A stretch of 64,000 bases of DNA from Epinephelus fuscoguttatus (GCF_011397635.1 NC_064755.1:40654059-40718058); one strand, 5' to 3'; positions 11,079 to 21,447 are shown, counted from the first letter of the stretch. The notes: generated by a model not told the origin, from the sequence alone. Program-made: numbers and translations.

Positions 11079-12740
11079 ATGGCTGCTGCCAGCTGTCTGC
11101 TGACTGAACATCAGTTCCTGTGCTCCATCTGTCTGGATGTGTTCACTGATCCAGTCACCATACCATGTGGACACAACTTCTGTAAAACCTGCATCACTGA
11201 ACACTGGAACGTTAATGCCCCGTGTCAGTGTCCCAACTGTAACAAGCTTTTCAACACAAGACCAGAGCTTCATGTCAACACTTTCATCTCTGAGATGGCT
11301 GCTCAGTTCAGACAGTCAGCTCAACAGAAAGCCAGCAGCAGCAGCAGCTCAGAGCAACAAGTTTCCAAACCAGCAGAAGGTCTCTGTGACGTCTGCACTG
11401 GAACCAAACTGAAGGCACTGAAGTCCTGCCTGGTGTGTCTGGTCTCCTACTGTGAGAGTCACCTGGAGCCTCATCTGACGATGCCACGGCTGAAAAAACA
11501 TAAGCTGATCGACCCTGTGGAGAACCTGGAAGACAGGATGTGTAGAGAGCATGATAAACTTCTGGAAATGTTCTGTAAGGATGACCACATGTGCGTCTGC
11601 ATGCTCTGCACTGTTTTGGATCACAAGACACATGATGTTGTTCCTCTGAAGGAAGGATATGAAGGAAAGAAACTCGAGCTGGAATCCGAAATTCAGCAGA
11701 TGATCCAGAAGAGACAACTGAAGATTGAGGAGATCAAACGCTCAGTGAATCTCAGTCAGAGAGGTGCAGACAGAGAGATAGCAGATGGCGTTCAGGTCTT
11801 CACTGCTCTGAAGGAGTCTGTTGAGAGAATCCAGGCCGAGCTCATCAACACGATCAAAGAGAAGCAGAGAAAGACAGAGGAACAGGCTGAAGGCTTCATC
11901 AAAGAACTGGAACAGGAAATCTCTGAGCTGAAGAAGAGAAGCGCTGAGGTGGAGCAGCTCTCACACTCTGAAGACCACCTTCACTTCCTCCGAAGCTTCT
12001 TGTCCTTGAGCACCGCTCCACCCACCAAGGACTGGACAGAAGTCAATGTTCGACCAACTACATTTAAGGGGACAGTGAGGAGAGCTGTGAATCAGCTGGA
12101 GGAGACACTTAATGAAGAGATAACGAACCTGTTTAAGGCTGAGCTGAAGAGGATCCAGCAGTATGCAGTGGATGTGACACTTGATCCTGATACAGCACAT
12201 GGCTGGCTCATCATTTCTGATGATGGGAAACAAGTTAAACATGGTTATATAAAGAAGGATCTCCCAGACAATCCAGAGAGATTTGATTCTTTTTTTGCTG
12301 TGTTAGCAGAGCAGAGTTTCTCCTCAGGAAGATTTTACTTTGAGGTTCAGGTTAAAGGGAAGACTCACTGGACTTTAGGAGTGGCCAGAGAGTCAGTCAA
12401 CAGAAAGGGAGAGATCACACTGTTATCACAGAATGGTTACTGGACGATTTCTAAGAGGACTGAAAATGTGTACTGTGCTGAGGATGATGATTTTAAAGTC
12501 AGTCTCTCTCTGAAGTCTCAGCCTGAAAAGGTGGGAGTGTTTGTGGATTATGAGGAGGGTCTGGCCTCCTTTTATGATGTTGATTCTGCAGCTCTCATTC
12601 ATGCTTTTACTGGCTGTTCCTTCACTGAGAAACTCTACCCACTTTTCTGTCCTTCTTATGTCATCTACCGATCATTCTTCCAGTATATGGATAAAAACAC
12701 TGCCCCAATGATCATCTCTCCTGTCAGTCACACTGAGTAG
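11079..12740 (+). CDS. TRIM gene A: full RING/B-box/coiled-coil/PRY-SPRY protein
   Basis: The 553-residue protein is encoded in one exon. The start is the ATG at 11079, ten bases after the acceptor, with MAAASCLLTE conserved in paralogues. Residues 15-54 form a C3HC4 RING (C15, C18, C30, H32, C35, C38, C51, C54). A poly-Ser linker follows, then B-box 1 from C103 (C103, C106, C117, C120, C125) and B-box 2 from C155 (C155, H158, C166, D169, C174, C177, H182, H185). A coiled coil spans about 195-300 and PRY/SPRY about 360-545, with LDPDTA, FYFEVQV and VFVDYEEG. Such proteins are E3 ubiquitin ligases of the fish bloodthirsty/TRIM39-like group, commonly antiviral regulators. With gene E it is one of two complete members here. 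Substrate and exact orthology cannot be told from sequence. Confidence 0.9.
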   Translation: MAAASCLLTEHQFLCSICLDVFTDPVTIPCGHNFCKTCITEHWNVNAPCQCPNCNKLFNTRPELHVNTFISEMAAQFRQSAQQKASSSSSSEQQVSKPAEGLCDVCTGTKLKALKSCLVCLVSYCESHLEPHLTMPRLKKHKLIDPVENLEDRMCREHDKLLEMFCKDDHMCVCMLCTVLDHKTHDVVPLKEGYEGKKLELESEIQQMIQKRQLKIEEIKRSVNLSQRGADREIADGVQVFTALKESVERIQAELINTIKEKQRKTEEQAEGFIKELEQEISELKKRSAEVEQLSHSEDHLHFLRSFLSLSTAPPTKDWTEVNVRPTTFKGTVRRAVNQLEETLNEEITNLFKAELKRIQQYAVDVTLDPDTAHGWLIISDDGKQVKHGYIKKDLPDNPERFDSFFAVLAEQSFSSGRFYFEVQVKGKTHWTLGVARESVNRKGEITLLSQNGYWTISKRTENVYCAEDDDFKVSLSLKSQPEKVGVFVDYEEGLASFYDVDSAALIHAFTGCSFTEKLYPLFCPSYVIYRSFFQYMDKNTAPMIISPVSHTE

Positions 12741-12796
12741 AACAACCATTTGATTTTCAACAGACAGATTCACTAACATTTAATGTCACAAATGTA

Positions 12797-13812
12797 AATT
12801 CTTCCTCCACTTTATTAGGTACACCTCTTAACGCAAATAGCTAATCAGCCAATCACGTGGCACCAACTCAATGCATTTAGGCATGTAAACATGGTCAAGA
12901 CAACCTGTTGAAGTTCAAACGAGCATCAGAATGAGGAAGAAAGGTGATTTAAGTGACTTTGAATGTGCCGTCGTTGTTGGTGCCAGACGGGCTGGTCTGA
13001 GTATTTACTGGGATTTTCACACGCAACCATCTCTAGGGTTTACAGAGGATGGTCCCAAAAAGAGAAAATATCCAGTGAGCAGCAGTTCTCTGGGTGAAAG
13101 TGCCTTGTTGATGCCAGCAGAAGACCACACCAGGTGCCACTCCTGTCAGCTAACAACAGGAAACTGAGGCTACAGTTCACACAGGCTCACCAAAACTGGA
13201 CAAGAGAAGACTGGAAAAACGTTGCCTGGTCTGATGAGTCTGGATTTCTGCTGCCACATTCAGATGGTAGGGTCAGAATTTGGTGTAAACAACATGAAAG
13301 CATGGATCCATCCTGCCTTGTATCAACGGTTCAGGCTGCTGCTGGTGGTGTAATGGTGTGGGGGAGATTTTCTTAGTACCAACTGAGCATGGTTTAAACA
13401 CCACAGCCTACCTGAGTATTGTTGTTGACCGTGTCCATCCCTTTATGACCACAGTGTACCCATCTTCTGATGGCTACTTCCAGCAGGATAACGCACCATG
13501 TCACAAAGCTCACATCATCTCAAACATGACAATGAGTTCACTGTACTCCAATGGCCTCCACAGTCACCAGATCTCAGTCCAATAGAGCACCTTTGAGATG
13601 TGGTGGAACGGGAGATTCTCATCATGGATGTGCAGCCGACAAATCTGCATCAACTGTGTGATGTCATCATGTCAATATGGACAGAAATCTCTGAGGAATG
13701 TTTCCAGCACCTTGTTGAGTCTATGACACCTAGAATTAAGGCAGTTCTGAAGGCAAAGGGGGTCCAACCTGGTACTAGAAGGTGTACCTAATAAAGCGGC
13801 CAGTGAGTGTAT
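12797..13812 (+). mobile_element. Tc1/mariner transposon copy 2, internally deleted
   Basis: Both inverted ends are present: CACTTTATTAGGTACACCTC on the left and AGGTGTACCTAATAAAGCGG on the right. Tc1 transposase pieces follow in order: GDLSDFECAVVVGARRAGL, DWKNVAWSDESGF, FQQDNAPCHKAH and QLCDVIMSIWTEISEECFQ. They lie in different frames and are broken by frameshifts. The same 147 bp are missing as in copy 1, after TTGATGCCAG. The element lies 60 bp beyond the stop codon of TRIM gene A, so it may contribute to that gene's 3' UTR. It is not autonomous. Confidence 0.92.
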
Positions 13813-15990
13813 ATATATACTCGGGATGTAGGGTGGATGCTTTTTTTTTCTCAGATGTTACCTACATATCTGTTAATATTTCTTTGATGTACTACGTTGT
13901 AACTTGATACTATAACACACCAATTTTACCACATTAATACATATTATCCAATGAAGTCTAATTTATACTAATAACTGCATTATCTGCCTTCAACAATATT
14001 AAATGATCAGAAAATAATGTAATCATGAATAAAAGACATAATCATGTTCAATAGACGTATAATCATAGACTGTATAAGAAGTGTTGCTCAAATGACTGAA
14101 GAGCAGTTTATGAATCAAACGAAAATCATTTTCTTTTCTCTCATTGTAAATAAACAAATGCAAAATTAAGTGTTAATTGTGTCTGATGAAGTTTTTTCTT
14201 TTGTATATCAAAGCTGAAAAATATTTGATGGTGTTTCTAATGACCAGATCAGGTTTGAGTTGTTGTTGTTGTGTTGTTGTGTTCAGCTGATATGAGCACA
14301 AAACCAGTGCTCCCAGTGTGTCAAGAATAAGTGAGATCTGAGGTCGCCCTCTAGTGGAGTTCATAACAAACTGCAGCCTGTGGCTACATGAGGACATGCT
14401 CTGAATAAATCAGTCTGATGGTGAAGCAGATTACACAAATACAGGAGAACTACGAAATCTAAATCTGACTGGTGCTCTGTCTAATGTGACTGACAAGTTT
14501 TTTAGTGTGTGTTTTATAGTTTTTGAGGTTATTCTAAAATCAGAAATTTAATTTTAACTTAAGAAGACTTTTGTTGTAAAGTATTGAACTTTAGCTACCC
14601 TTAAAAAGGAGAATCACAGAGACACGTTAATTTCCTCCTTCTGATATAATCCATGAGAAACGTGTGAGACAAAGAAAAGGTGCTCAACACTTTGAAGAGC
14701 AGAAGGGAAGTGCAGAGGGGTTACTTACTATGATGGATCACAGACTGTAGTGTGTGAAACAGATAGAAACTGAAATGGTCAGTCAGAACAGATTGGCAGG
14801 GACAGGAATGAACAAAGTACATTTATTGAAATACAAAAGTACAAAAAATCAGATTGCCAGACTTTAAGATTTATGTTTTTGGAGGCGTTTTACTTTTTAA
14901 TAGGGAAATATCATACTTTTTACTCCACTACATCTATCTAACAGTTTGAGATGCTGATTACTTTGTAGATTCACATTTTAAATTCAACAGGACAAAAAAA
15001 CTCATATTGCTGTTGTTCTGTAATCCTTTAACTGCAGTGATTAACTGATTACATTTTTATGGTCAAAAGTCAAAGGTCATTGTGACCTTGCATCTGTCAC
15101 ATTGTCTTGAACGCAATACAGTATCTCAAGAAGGCCTTGAGAGAATTTCCTCAAATCTGGCACAAAGTCAAATTAACTGATTAGAATGTGGTGGTTGAAG
15201 GTCAAAGGTCAAGGTCACTATGACCTCACAAACCATCATTGGCCATAACTCAAGAATTCATGCGCTAAATATGACAATATTTCACACAAATGTCTAAATG
15301 GATAAAACAATGAAGTGATGACATTTTATATCCAAAAGGTCAAAGGTCAACTTCTCTGTGACATCATAACTCTTTTCTGGCCATTACGCAACACCTTATA
15401 TCAGGAACAGAAGGGGAGACATTTGGTCAGACACCGAACTGTTGACTCTAATCTTGAAACTGTGCTGATTGTGTAGATCTTCTGTGCTGCCGCGCTGAAG
15501 GTGTGAGTGAAGCATCCTCGTTTTCACAGATATGGATGTAAACTGCGAGTGCAACTTGACTGTTTTGCAAACGCAGACATCTACAAGGTGTTAGTCCTAC
15601 TTTGTGTAATATTTTGAGAAATAGTAAATTTTGCCTTGACTGCCAAAGTACATGTTTTGGAATGAAAATCCTCAGGTTAACATGATTAATCTGAGCCTGG
15701 TGATCTCGTAGAAATACCACTGCTGAACTCCATTTCTGAGCTCTCTTTCACAGACAGCATAGTCCCTGACCGCATAATGAGCTGTCTTAGTCAATCACAG
15801 GCTGAACTTACGCAGATTGCAGCCGCAAACTCATAGACAGCCACAGCTCATATTTGTGTTGCACCATTTTCTCAGTAAGTTTGGCCCTCAGGTGCAATTT
15901 AACAACAGAATGAATACACTCCACTGATCTTAGGTTAATTTTATGAAACCATTGATCAAAAGATATGTAATCACATTTTTGTTTTCTCAC
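13813..15990. other. Region between TRIM genes A and B, with a duplicated block
   Basis: The part at about 14320-14640 is a diverged duplicate of 37390-37710, which lies upstream of gene F's leader exon; shared phrases include CGCCCTCTAGTGGAGT, ACTACGAAATCTAAATCTGA and GTAAAGTATTGAACTTTA. Weaker similarity continues to about 14900. A leader exon is expected just downstream but none is visible; instead a repeat begins at 15055. The last 50 bases match the conserved acceptor region. Confidence 0.55.
15055..15400. repeat. Interspersed repeat with AGGTCA half-sites
   Basis: The phrases GTCAAAGGTCA, GGTCAAAGGTCAAGGTCA and AAGGTCAAAGGTCAA recur together with the inverse TGTGACCTTG or TATGACCTCA. 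The layout is that of a dispersed fish repeat. Direct repeats of AGGTCA with one spacer base resemble nuclear-receptor sites (DR1), but function is not shown. Confidence 0.5.
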
Positions 15991-16007
15991 ACTTTTTGTC
16001 CTCAGAT

Positions 16008-17603
16008 ATGTCTGCTGCCAGCTGTCTGCTGACTGAAGATCAGTTCCTGTGCTCCGTCTGTCTGGAAGTGTTCACTGATCCAGTCACCATACCATGTGGA
16101 CACAACTTCTGTAAAACCTGCATCACTGAACACTGGAACGTTAATGTCCCCTATCAGTGTCCCAACTGTAAAAAGCTTTTCCACACAAAACCTGAGCTGC
16201 AGGTCAACACTTTCATCTCTGAGATGGCTGCTCAGTTCAGACAGTCAGCTCAACAGAAAGCCAGCAGCAGCAGCAGCTCAGAGCAACAAGTTTCCAAACC
16301 AGAAGTTCCCTGTGAGACTCACCTGGAGCCTCATCTGACGATGTCAGGCCTGAAAACACATCAGCTGATCGACCCTGTGGAGAACCTGGAAGACAGGATG
16401 TGTAGAGAGCACGATAAACAGCTGGAGCTGTTCTGTAAGACCGACCAGTTGTGTGTCTGCATGCTCTGCACTGTTTCAGCCCACAAGAAACATGATGTTG
16501 TTCCTCTGAAGGAAGAATATGAACGAAAGAAGGCTGAGCTGGAGAAGACAGAGGCTGAAACTCAGCAGATGATCCAGAAGACACAACTGAAGATTGAGGA
16601 GATCAAACGCTCAGTGAAGCTCAGTAAGGAAGATGCAGACAGAGAGATAGCAGATGGTGTTCAGGTCTTCACTGCTCTGAAGGAGTCTGTTGAGAGAATC
16701 CAGGCCGAACTCATCAACACGATCAAAGAGAAGCAGAGAAAGACAGAGGAACAGGCTGAAGGCTTTATTAAAGAGCTGGAACAGGAAATCTCTGAGCTGA
16801 AGAAGAGGAGCACTGAGTTGGAGCAGCTCTCAAACTCTGAAGACCACCTCCACCTCATCCAAAGCTACACGCTCCATAACACTGCTCCACCCACCAAGAA
16901 CTGGACAGATGTCAATGTTCGACCAACTACATTTAAGGGGACAGTGAGGAGAGCTGTGAATCAGCTGGAGGAGACACTTCATGAAGTGATAACAGACCTG
17001 TTTAAGGCTGAGCTGAAGAGGGTCCAGCAGTATGCAGTGGATGTGACACTTGATCCTGATACAGCACATGGCTGGCTCATCATTTCTGATGATGGGAAAC
17101 AAGTTAAACATGGTGATGTGTTGAAGAGTCCCCCAAAAAATCCTAAGAGATTTGATACTTGTTTTAATGTCCTAGCAAAGCAGAGTTTCTCCTCAGGAAG
17201 ATTTTACTTTGAGGTTCAGGTTAAAAGAAAGACTGACTGGGATTTAGGAGTGGCCAGAGAGTCAATCAAGAGGAAGGGAGAAATCATGCTGAGTCCTCAG
17301 AAAGGCTACTGGACGATATCTTTGTTGAATGAGATTCAGTACTACGCTCATGCTGGCCATAATGTCAGTCTCTCTCTGAAGTCTCAGCCTGAGAAGGTGG
17401 GGGTGTTTGTGGATTATGAGGAGGGTGTGGTCTCCTTTTATGACGTTAATTCTGCAGCTCTCATCTACTCCTTTACTGGCTGCTGCTTCACTGAGAAACT
17501 CTACCCATTCTTTAGTCCTTGTAATTTTGTCTTCAAATCGTTCCCATTTATGAATAAAAACTATGCCCCGATGATCATCTCTCCTGTCAGTCACACTGAG
17601 TAG
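16008..17603 (+). CDS. TRIM gene B: TRIM protein lacking B-box 1
   Basis: The 531-residue single-exon protein starts at the ATG at 16008, three bases after the acceptor; the usual AGTGTAGAC before the ATG is lost and the second residue is Ser instead of Ala. RING residues C15 to C54 and the poly-Ser linker are intact. B-box 1 is missing: EVPC runs straight into ETHLEPHL. Compared with gene E, 66 bp lying between two CTGTGA repeats are absent, an in-frame loss of 22 codons. B-box 2 (MCREHDKQLELFCKTDQLCV), the coiled coil and PRY/SPRY remain. No leader exon was found upstream, so expression is less certain than for its neighbours. It is probably still a RING E3 ligase with altered assembly. Confidence 0.88.
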   Translation: MSAASCLLTEDQFLCSVCLEVFTDPVTIPCGHNFCKTCITEHWNVNVPYQCPNCKKLFHTKPELQVNTFISEMAAQFRQSAQQKASSSSSSEQQVSKPEVPCETHLEPHLTMSGLKTHQLIDPVENLEDRMCREHDKQLELFCKTDQLCVCMLCTVSAHKKHDVVPLKEEYERKKAELEKTEAETQQMIQKTQLKIEEIKRSVKLSKEDADREIADGVQVFTALKESVERIQAELINTIKEKQRKTEEQAEGFIKELEQEISELKKRSTELEQLSNSEDHLHLIQSYTLHNTAPPTKNWTDVNVRPTTFKGTVRRAVNQLEETLHEVITDLFKAELKRVQQYAVDVTLDPDTAHGWLIISDDGKQVKHGDVLKSPPKNPKRFDTCFNVLAKQSFSSGRFYFEVQVKRKTDWDLGVARESIKRKGEIMLSPQKGYWTISLLNEIQYYAHAGHNVSLSLKSQPEKVGVFVDYEEGVVSFYDVNSAALIYSFTGCCFTEKLYPFFSPCNFVFKSFPFMNKNYAPMIISPVSHTE

Positions 17604-17866
17604 AACAACCCTTTGACAGATTCATTAACATTTAATGTGATAAATGTATATATACTGGGGGTGTAAGGTGGATACATTGGTTTTTTTTCCAGATGTTTTC
17701 TATTTTTTTGTCAATATTTCTTTGATGCATCACAATGTTATTTAGTACTTATAACACACCAATTTTACCATGTTGATCTGTATTATCCAGTGTGGTCTAA
17801 CTGAAGTATAACTGCATTACCTGCCTTCAAGACTATTAAATCATATTATAATCACTTCATTCAGTG

Positions 17867-18045
17867 TTTTTACCAGATTAAATCACCTGGTCTGTTTATT
17901 CAGGAGAGGAAGAGACCTCTGTGGAAAATTTAGCTCCCAATTAAAACCTGCTGAACAAAAAGCACTTTCAGCTGGTTGCAATCTGCACTTCTTACCACAA
18001 TAGGTCACCAAATCCCCACTTAATTTTACACACTGAACCTTTAAG
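17867..18045. repeat. Second fragment of the element at 2811-3420
   Basis: TCAGTGTTTTTACC, AAATCACC and GAGGAAGAGACCTCTGTGG match the copy near 3198-3262. This fragment carries the other terminus, ending CACACTGAACCTTTAAG. It is non-coding. Confidence 0.55.
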
Positions 18046-18363
18046 TGTAAAAATTGTTTTTGTTAGGTAAGAGATATGTTCAGTAGGTCTGATGGAGGCT
18101 GCAAGAGTTACAACTGCTGTTTCTAATTTTGGCCACAAGATGGCAGTGTTAAGCGAGACTACTGTTACTGCAGCAGGTGCACTTTGGGTCTACCTTTAGT
18201 GTCTTGTGAATTCCTGTGGATAACCTGGAGACTGCATGATAGACAGCGCTGCAGTCGTTAATTTTGGAGACATCTGGCAAATATGTGCACATTTAAAGAC
18301 TCTGATTTAATAAAATTATTTAACCATTTTTTCTCTGGGTGTGTCAATTTGGACTCTACTGAT

Positions 18364-18700
18364 GTTCATGTGTTAGTATTTTGAGGGTTCCTGGTTCGAA
18401 CCTAGGATGGGGGAGCCCTTCTGTGCAGAGTTAGCATGTTCTCCTTGTGTCAGTGTGGGTTTCCTCCAGGTGCTCCAGCTTCCTCCCACAGTCCAAACAC
18501 ATGGAGGTTAATTGGTGACTCTAAATTGTCCATAGGTGTGAATGTGAGTGTGAATGGTTGTCTGTCTCTATGTGTCAGCCCTGTGATAGTCTGGTGACCT
18601 GTCCAGGGTGTACCCTGCCTCTCACTCAATGTCAGCTGGGATAGGCTCCAGCCACCTCACGACCCCTCACAGGATAAGCAGTTACAGAAAATGAATGAAT
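18364..18700 (+). mobile_element. LINE-type 3' end fragment
   Basis: Phrases such as TTAGCATGTTCTCCTTGTGT, CTTCCTCCCACAGTCCAAAC, GACCTGTCCAGGGTGTACCC and AGCTGGGATAGGCTCCAGCC are typical of a very common fish retrotransposon tail. It ends in AATGAATGAATGAATAATGA, a short tandem tail. A shorter related piece is at 57480-57600. No open frame remains. Confidence 0.65.
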
Positions 18701-19489
18701 GAATAATGAGGTGGTTCATTGTTTATTTCATGTTCACTCTGTTTTAATGTAGACAGCAGTCTCACCATGGGTTTTTGTTCTAACATTGGGGATGCTTAAA
18801 AGGCCTCTAACAGAAGACCTGAGAGTTCTAGAGGGTTCATACAATAAAAGCAAATCTGACAAATAGGTAGGACTAAGACCATTAAGAGCTTTTCAAACCA
18901 ATAAAAGGATCTTAAAATCAATGGAGCATGTTCGGAAAAATCATATGTCTTACATTCTGCAGTTTAAGGTTTACAGGAAAGTTTTCCTTGGTTAAATTTT
19001 GTTTTTTGCGGCAGAAACTGAAGCCCTCTGCTGTATATATTTCAATTTTCTTTAAAGCCATTTCAGTTTTTGTACATTTTAAGTGTGCCTGACAGCAGAC
19101 GGCTGCATTTAAACAAGTTTATTAATTTCAGTCTTCTGTATGAAATCTGGGTCAGTTTTTAAGTCAATAACAAAAACATGAAAGCTACAATGCTCCAAAG
19201 AGTAATGGGTTACATGTGATGTGAAAAGGTAAATAAAGTTTAACAGTGAATTGATTTTGAGATTGTTGTGGGTTTGACTGTTAAAGCCTACTATCTCCAG
19301 TATAATGACAATAGAAATAAGTTTTAAAAAAAGATTCAAGTAACCACACTGTGCCATTAAAAGTACTCAATGTGTTGCTCCAGACTAGATTCACCTTGTG
19401 CAAAAGAACGTCACTCATCAGGTTGAACCTGTAAAGCAACAAAACCTCACAGAGCAGAGGGAGGCGGAGCAACACTGAGACAAGTTGAC
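18701..19489. other. Upstream region of TRIM gene C
   Basis: The stretch 19196-19275 (GGGTTACATGTGATGTGAAA, GAGATTGTTGTGGGTTT) matches 31062-31127 upstream of gene E, showing that the duplication units of C and E extend into 5' flanking DNA. GAGGCGGAGCAACACTGAGA at 19461 belongs to a motif (GGAGG-GGAGCAACA) shared by the leaders of other cluster genes. No gene was seen. Confidence 0.5.
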
Positions 19490-19536
19490 TCAATAAGGCT
19501 TTTCATAAGAACACAGCTGAATCTCTGCAAACACCG
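19490..19536 (+). other. Untranslated leader exon of TRIM gene C (5' end uncertain)
   Basis: CTGAATCTCTGCAAACACCG is followed by the donor GTGAGT at 19537. The donor context and the next 100 bases match those of gene E at 32561. The intron is only about 220 bp. No clear interferon-response motif is visible here, unlike genes A, D and F. Confidence 0.55.
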
Positions 19537-19778
19537 GTGAGTATAGTTGATAATATTTATTGTGTTTTAACCAACATCAACGAAAAACTTAAGCTCGACT
19601 CAGACAGGATGTTTTATTGTTTTTATGTCATGCTTTTAAATGGAATGGCAAAATAAATGATTCAAAGTGGCTTCCTGATGTTCCAGTTAACATCACATGA
19701 TGTCTTTATGACTAATCAGGAATGTTGTAATTGCCATTTTTTTTGTCCACACTTCAAGTCAAAAGTTTCATCTCTGAG

Positions 19779-20930
19779 ATGGCTGCCCGGTCAAAACAAG
19801 AAGGAGAAGCTCCTCTTCACATCAATTTAGGACCCGCACTGAAGCTTCTGATCTTCTGCCTGGTGTTTCTGATGTGTTTAATACTCATGCTGGTTGTAGA
19901 CTACAAGATAGTTAGTCGTCTGAAAGAACAAGAGGTGGAAATTCAGCAGATGATCCAGACGAGACAACTGAAGATTGAGGAGATCAAACACTCAGTGGAG
20001 CTCAGTGAGGAAGGTGCAGACAGAGAGATAGCAGATGGTGTTCAGGTCTTCACTGCTCTGAAGGAGTCTGTTGAGAGAAGCCAGGCCGAGCTCATCAACA
20101 CGATCAAAGAGAAGCAGAGAAAGACAGAGGAACAGGCTGAAGGCTTCATCGAAGAGCTGGAACAGGAAGTCTTTGAGCTGCGGAAGAGAAGCGCTAAGGT
20201 GCAGCAGCAGCTCTTAAAGTCTGAGAACCACTTTCTCCTCCAAAACCCTCTGTCCCTGGGCACTGCTCTACCAGTGAAAGACTGGACAGAAGTCAATGTC
20301 TGTCCACTGTCACACGAGGGGACTGTGAGGAGAGCTCTGAATCAGTTGCTTGTTGGATCCGAGCTGAAGAGGGTCCAGCAGTATGCCGTGAATGTGACAC
20401 TTGACCCTGACACAGCACATCCCAACCTCATCCTGTCTGATGATAAAAAACAAGTACATGATGGTGGCGTACAGGTGACTCTCCCAGACAACCCAGAGAG
20501 ATTTGATTCTTGTGTTAATGTCCTAGCAAAGCAGAGTTTCACTTCAGGGAGATTTTACTTCGAGGTTCAGGTTGAAGGGAAGGCTGAGTGGACTTTAGGA
20601 GTGGCCAGAGGGTCAATCAAGAGGAAAGGATATATCACAGTGAGCCCTCAGAAAGGTTACTGGACGATATCTTTGAGGAATGAAAATGAGTACTGTGCTT
20701 GCGCTGGCCCTGATGTCAGCCTCTCTCTGAAATCTCGGCCTAAGAAGGTGGGAGTATTTGTGGATTATGAGGAGGGTCTGGTCTCCTTTTATGATGTTGA
20801 TTCTGCAGCTCTTATCTACTCCTTTACTGGCTGCTGCTTCAGTGAGAAACTCTACCCATTCCTCCGCCCCAGTCTTAATTATGGTGGTAAAAACTCTGCC
20901 CCTCTGATCATCTCTGCTGTCAATCACTGA
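19779..20930 (+). CDS. TRIM gene C: RING-less, membrane anchor + coiled coil + PRY/SPRY
   Basis: The protein has 383 residues from the first ATG at 19779, equivalent to an internal Met in the paralogues (SEMAA). No RING or B-box precedes it: the intron polypyrimidine tract is fused to the region encoding the end of the RING, and a new acceptor (TTCAAG) at 19757-19758 may serve. Residues 23-40 (LLIFCLVFLMCLILMLVV) are strongly hydrophobic and flanked by Lys22 and Asp41-Tyr-Lys43, a plausible signal anchor. A coiled coil (about 48-150) and PRY/SPRY (about 200-380) follow. The C-terminal half is almost identical to gene F, and both lack the same ten residues before PRY. The order anchor, coiled coil, B30.2 resembles the inner part of butyrophilins. 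It cannot be an E3 ligase by RING. It could be a decoy or adaptor, or a decaying copy; the intact frame favours function. Confidence 0.8.
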   Translation: MAARSKQEGEAPLHINLGPALKLLIFCLVFLMCLILMLVVDYKIVSRLKEQEVEIQQMIQTRQLKIEEIKHSVELSEEGADREIADGVQVFTALKESVERSQAELINTIKEKQRKTEEQAEGFIEELEQEVFELRKRSAKVQQQLLKSENHFLLQNPLSLGTALPVKDWTEVNVCPLSHEGTVRRALNQLLVGSELKRVQQYAVNVTLDPDTAHPNLILSDDKKQVHDGGVQVTLPDNPERFDSCVNVLAKQSFTSGRFYFEVQVEGKAEWTLGVARGSIKRKGYITVSPQKGYWTISLRNENEYCACAGPDVSLSLKSRPKKVGVFVDYEEGLVSFYDVDSAALIYSFTGCCFSEKLYPFLRPSLNYGGKNSAPLIISAVNH

Positions 20931-20982
20931 ATAGAACAACCATTTTAACATCCATTTTAAACCTTAATAAAATGTAAATGGA

Positions 20983-21140
20983 ATGTTGAAATTAGCTACA
21001 GAGACCAAAACTGTTTTTTGTACCAGGCTGTAAACATGTTTATTTCTGCTGTAAAGTTGGGCATTTTAACATGGGGGTCTATGGGGATCGACTCACTTCT
21101 GGAGTCAGCCTCAAGTGGCCATTAGAGGAACTGCAGTTTT
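20983..21140. repeat. Interspersed repeat, related to 24-170
   Basis: This is the fuller copy of the repeat at the left edge of the window, with the extra segment GCTGTAAAGTTGGGCATTTT. It begins about 50 bp beyond the stop codon of TRIM gene C. It is non-coding. Confidence 0.6.
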
Positions 21141-21447
21141 TGCCACTTCTGCATCAGCTTCATTTTTCAGCTGTGCAGGTTACCGCTTCATAAATTTACA
21201 CCAGCCCTCTGGTCTAGTTCATAACAAACTGCAGCCTGACACATGCTCTTCATAAATAACTATCACCAGCACAGACAGGTCACTGAACAGGCCTACCAGG
21301 AGACACAAAAAGACCACAAAGAGATGCAAAGGAACTGCAAAAAGACACAAATAAAAAAGGGCAAGACAGCCCCAAAAGGTAAAACAAAATGTCCACCCAC
21401 AAAAATGACTACAAAGAGACGTAAAGAATCATAATGACTATAAAAGC

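Noticed and set aside
11037-11717. Minus-strand open frames inside TRIM gene A (and the same in B, D, E, F)
   Set aside because: They recur at the same relative place in every paralogue, are antisense to well-defined RING and B-box codons, and have no domain of their own.
15055-15400. Nuclear-receptor enhancer made of AGGTCA direct repeats
   Set aside because: The sequence has the character of a dispersed repeat; the half-sites are likely incidental without conservation data.
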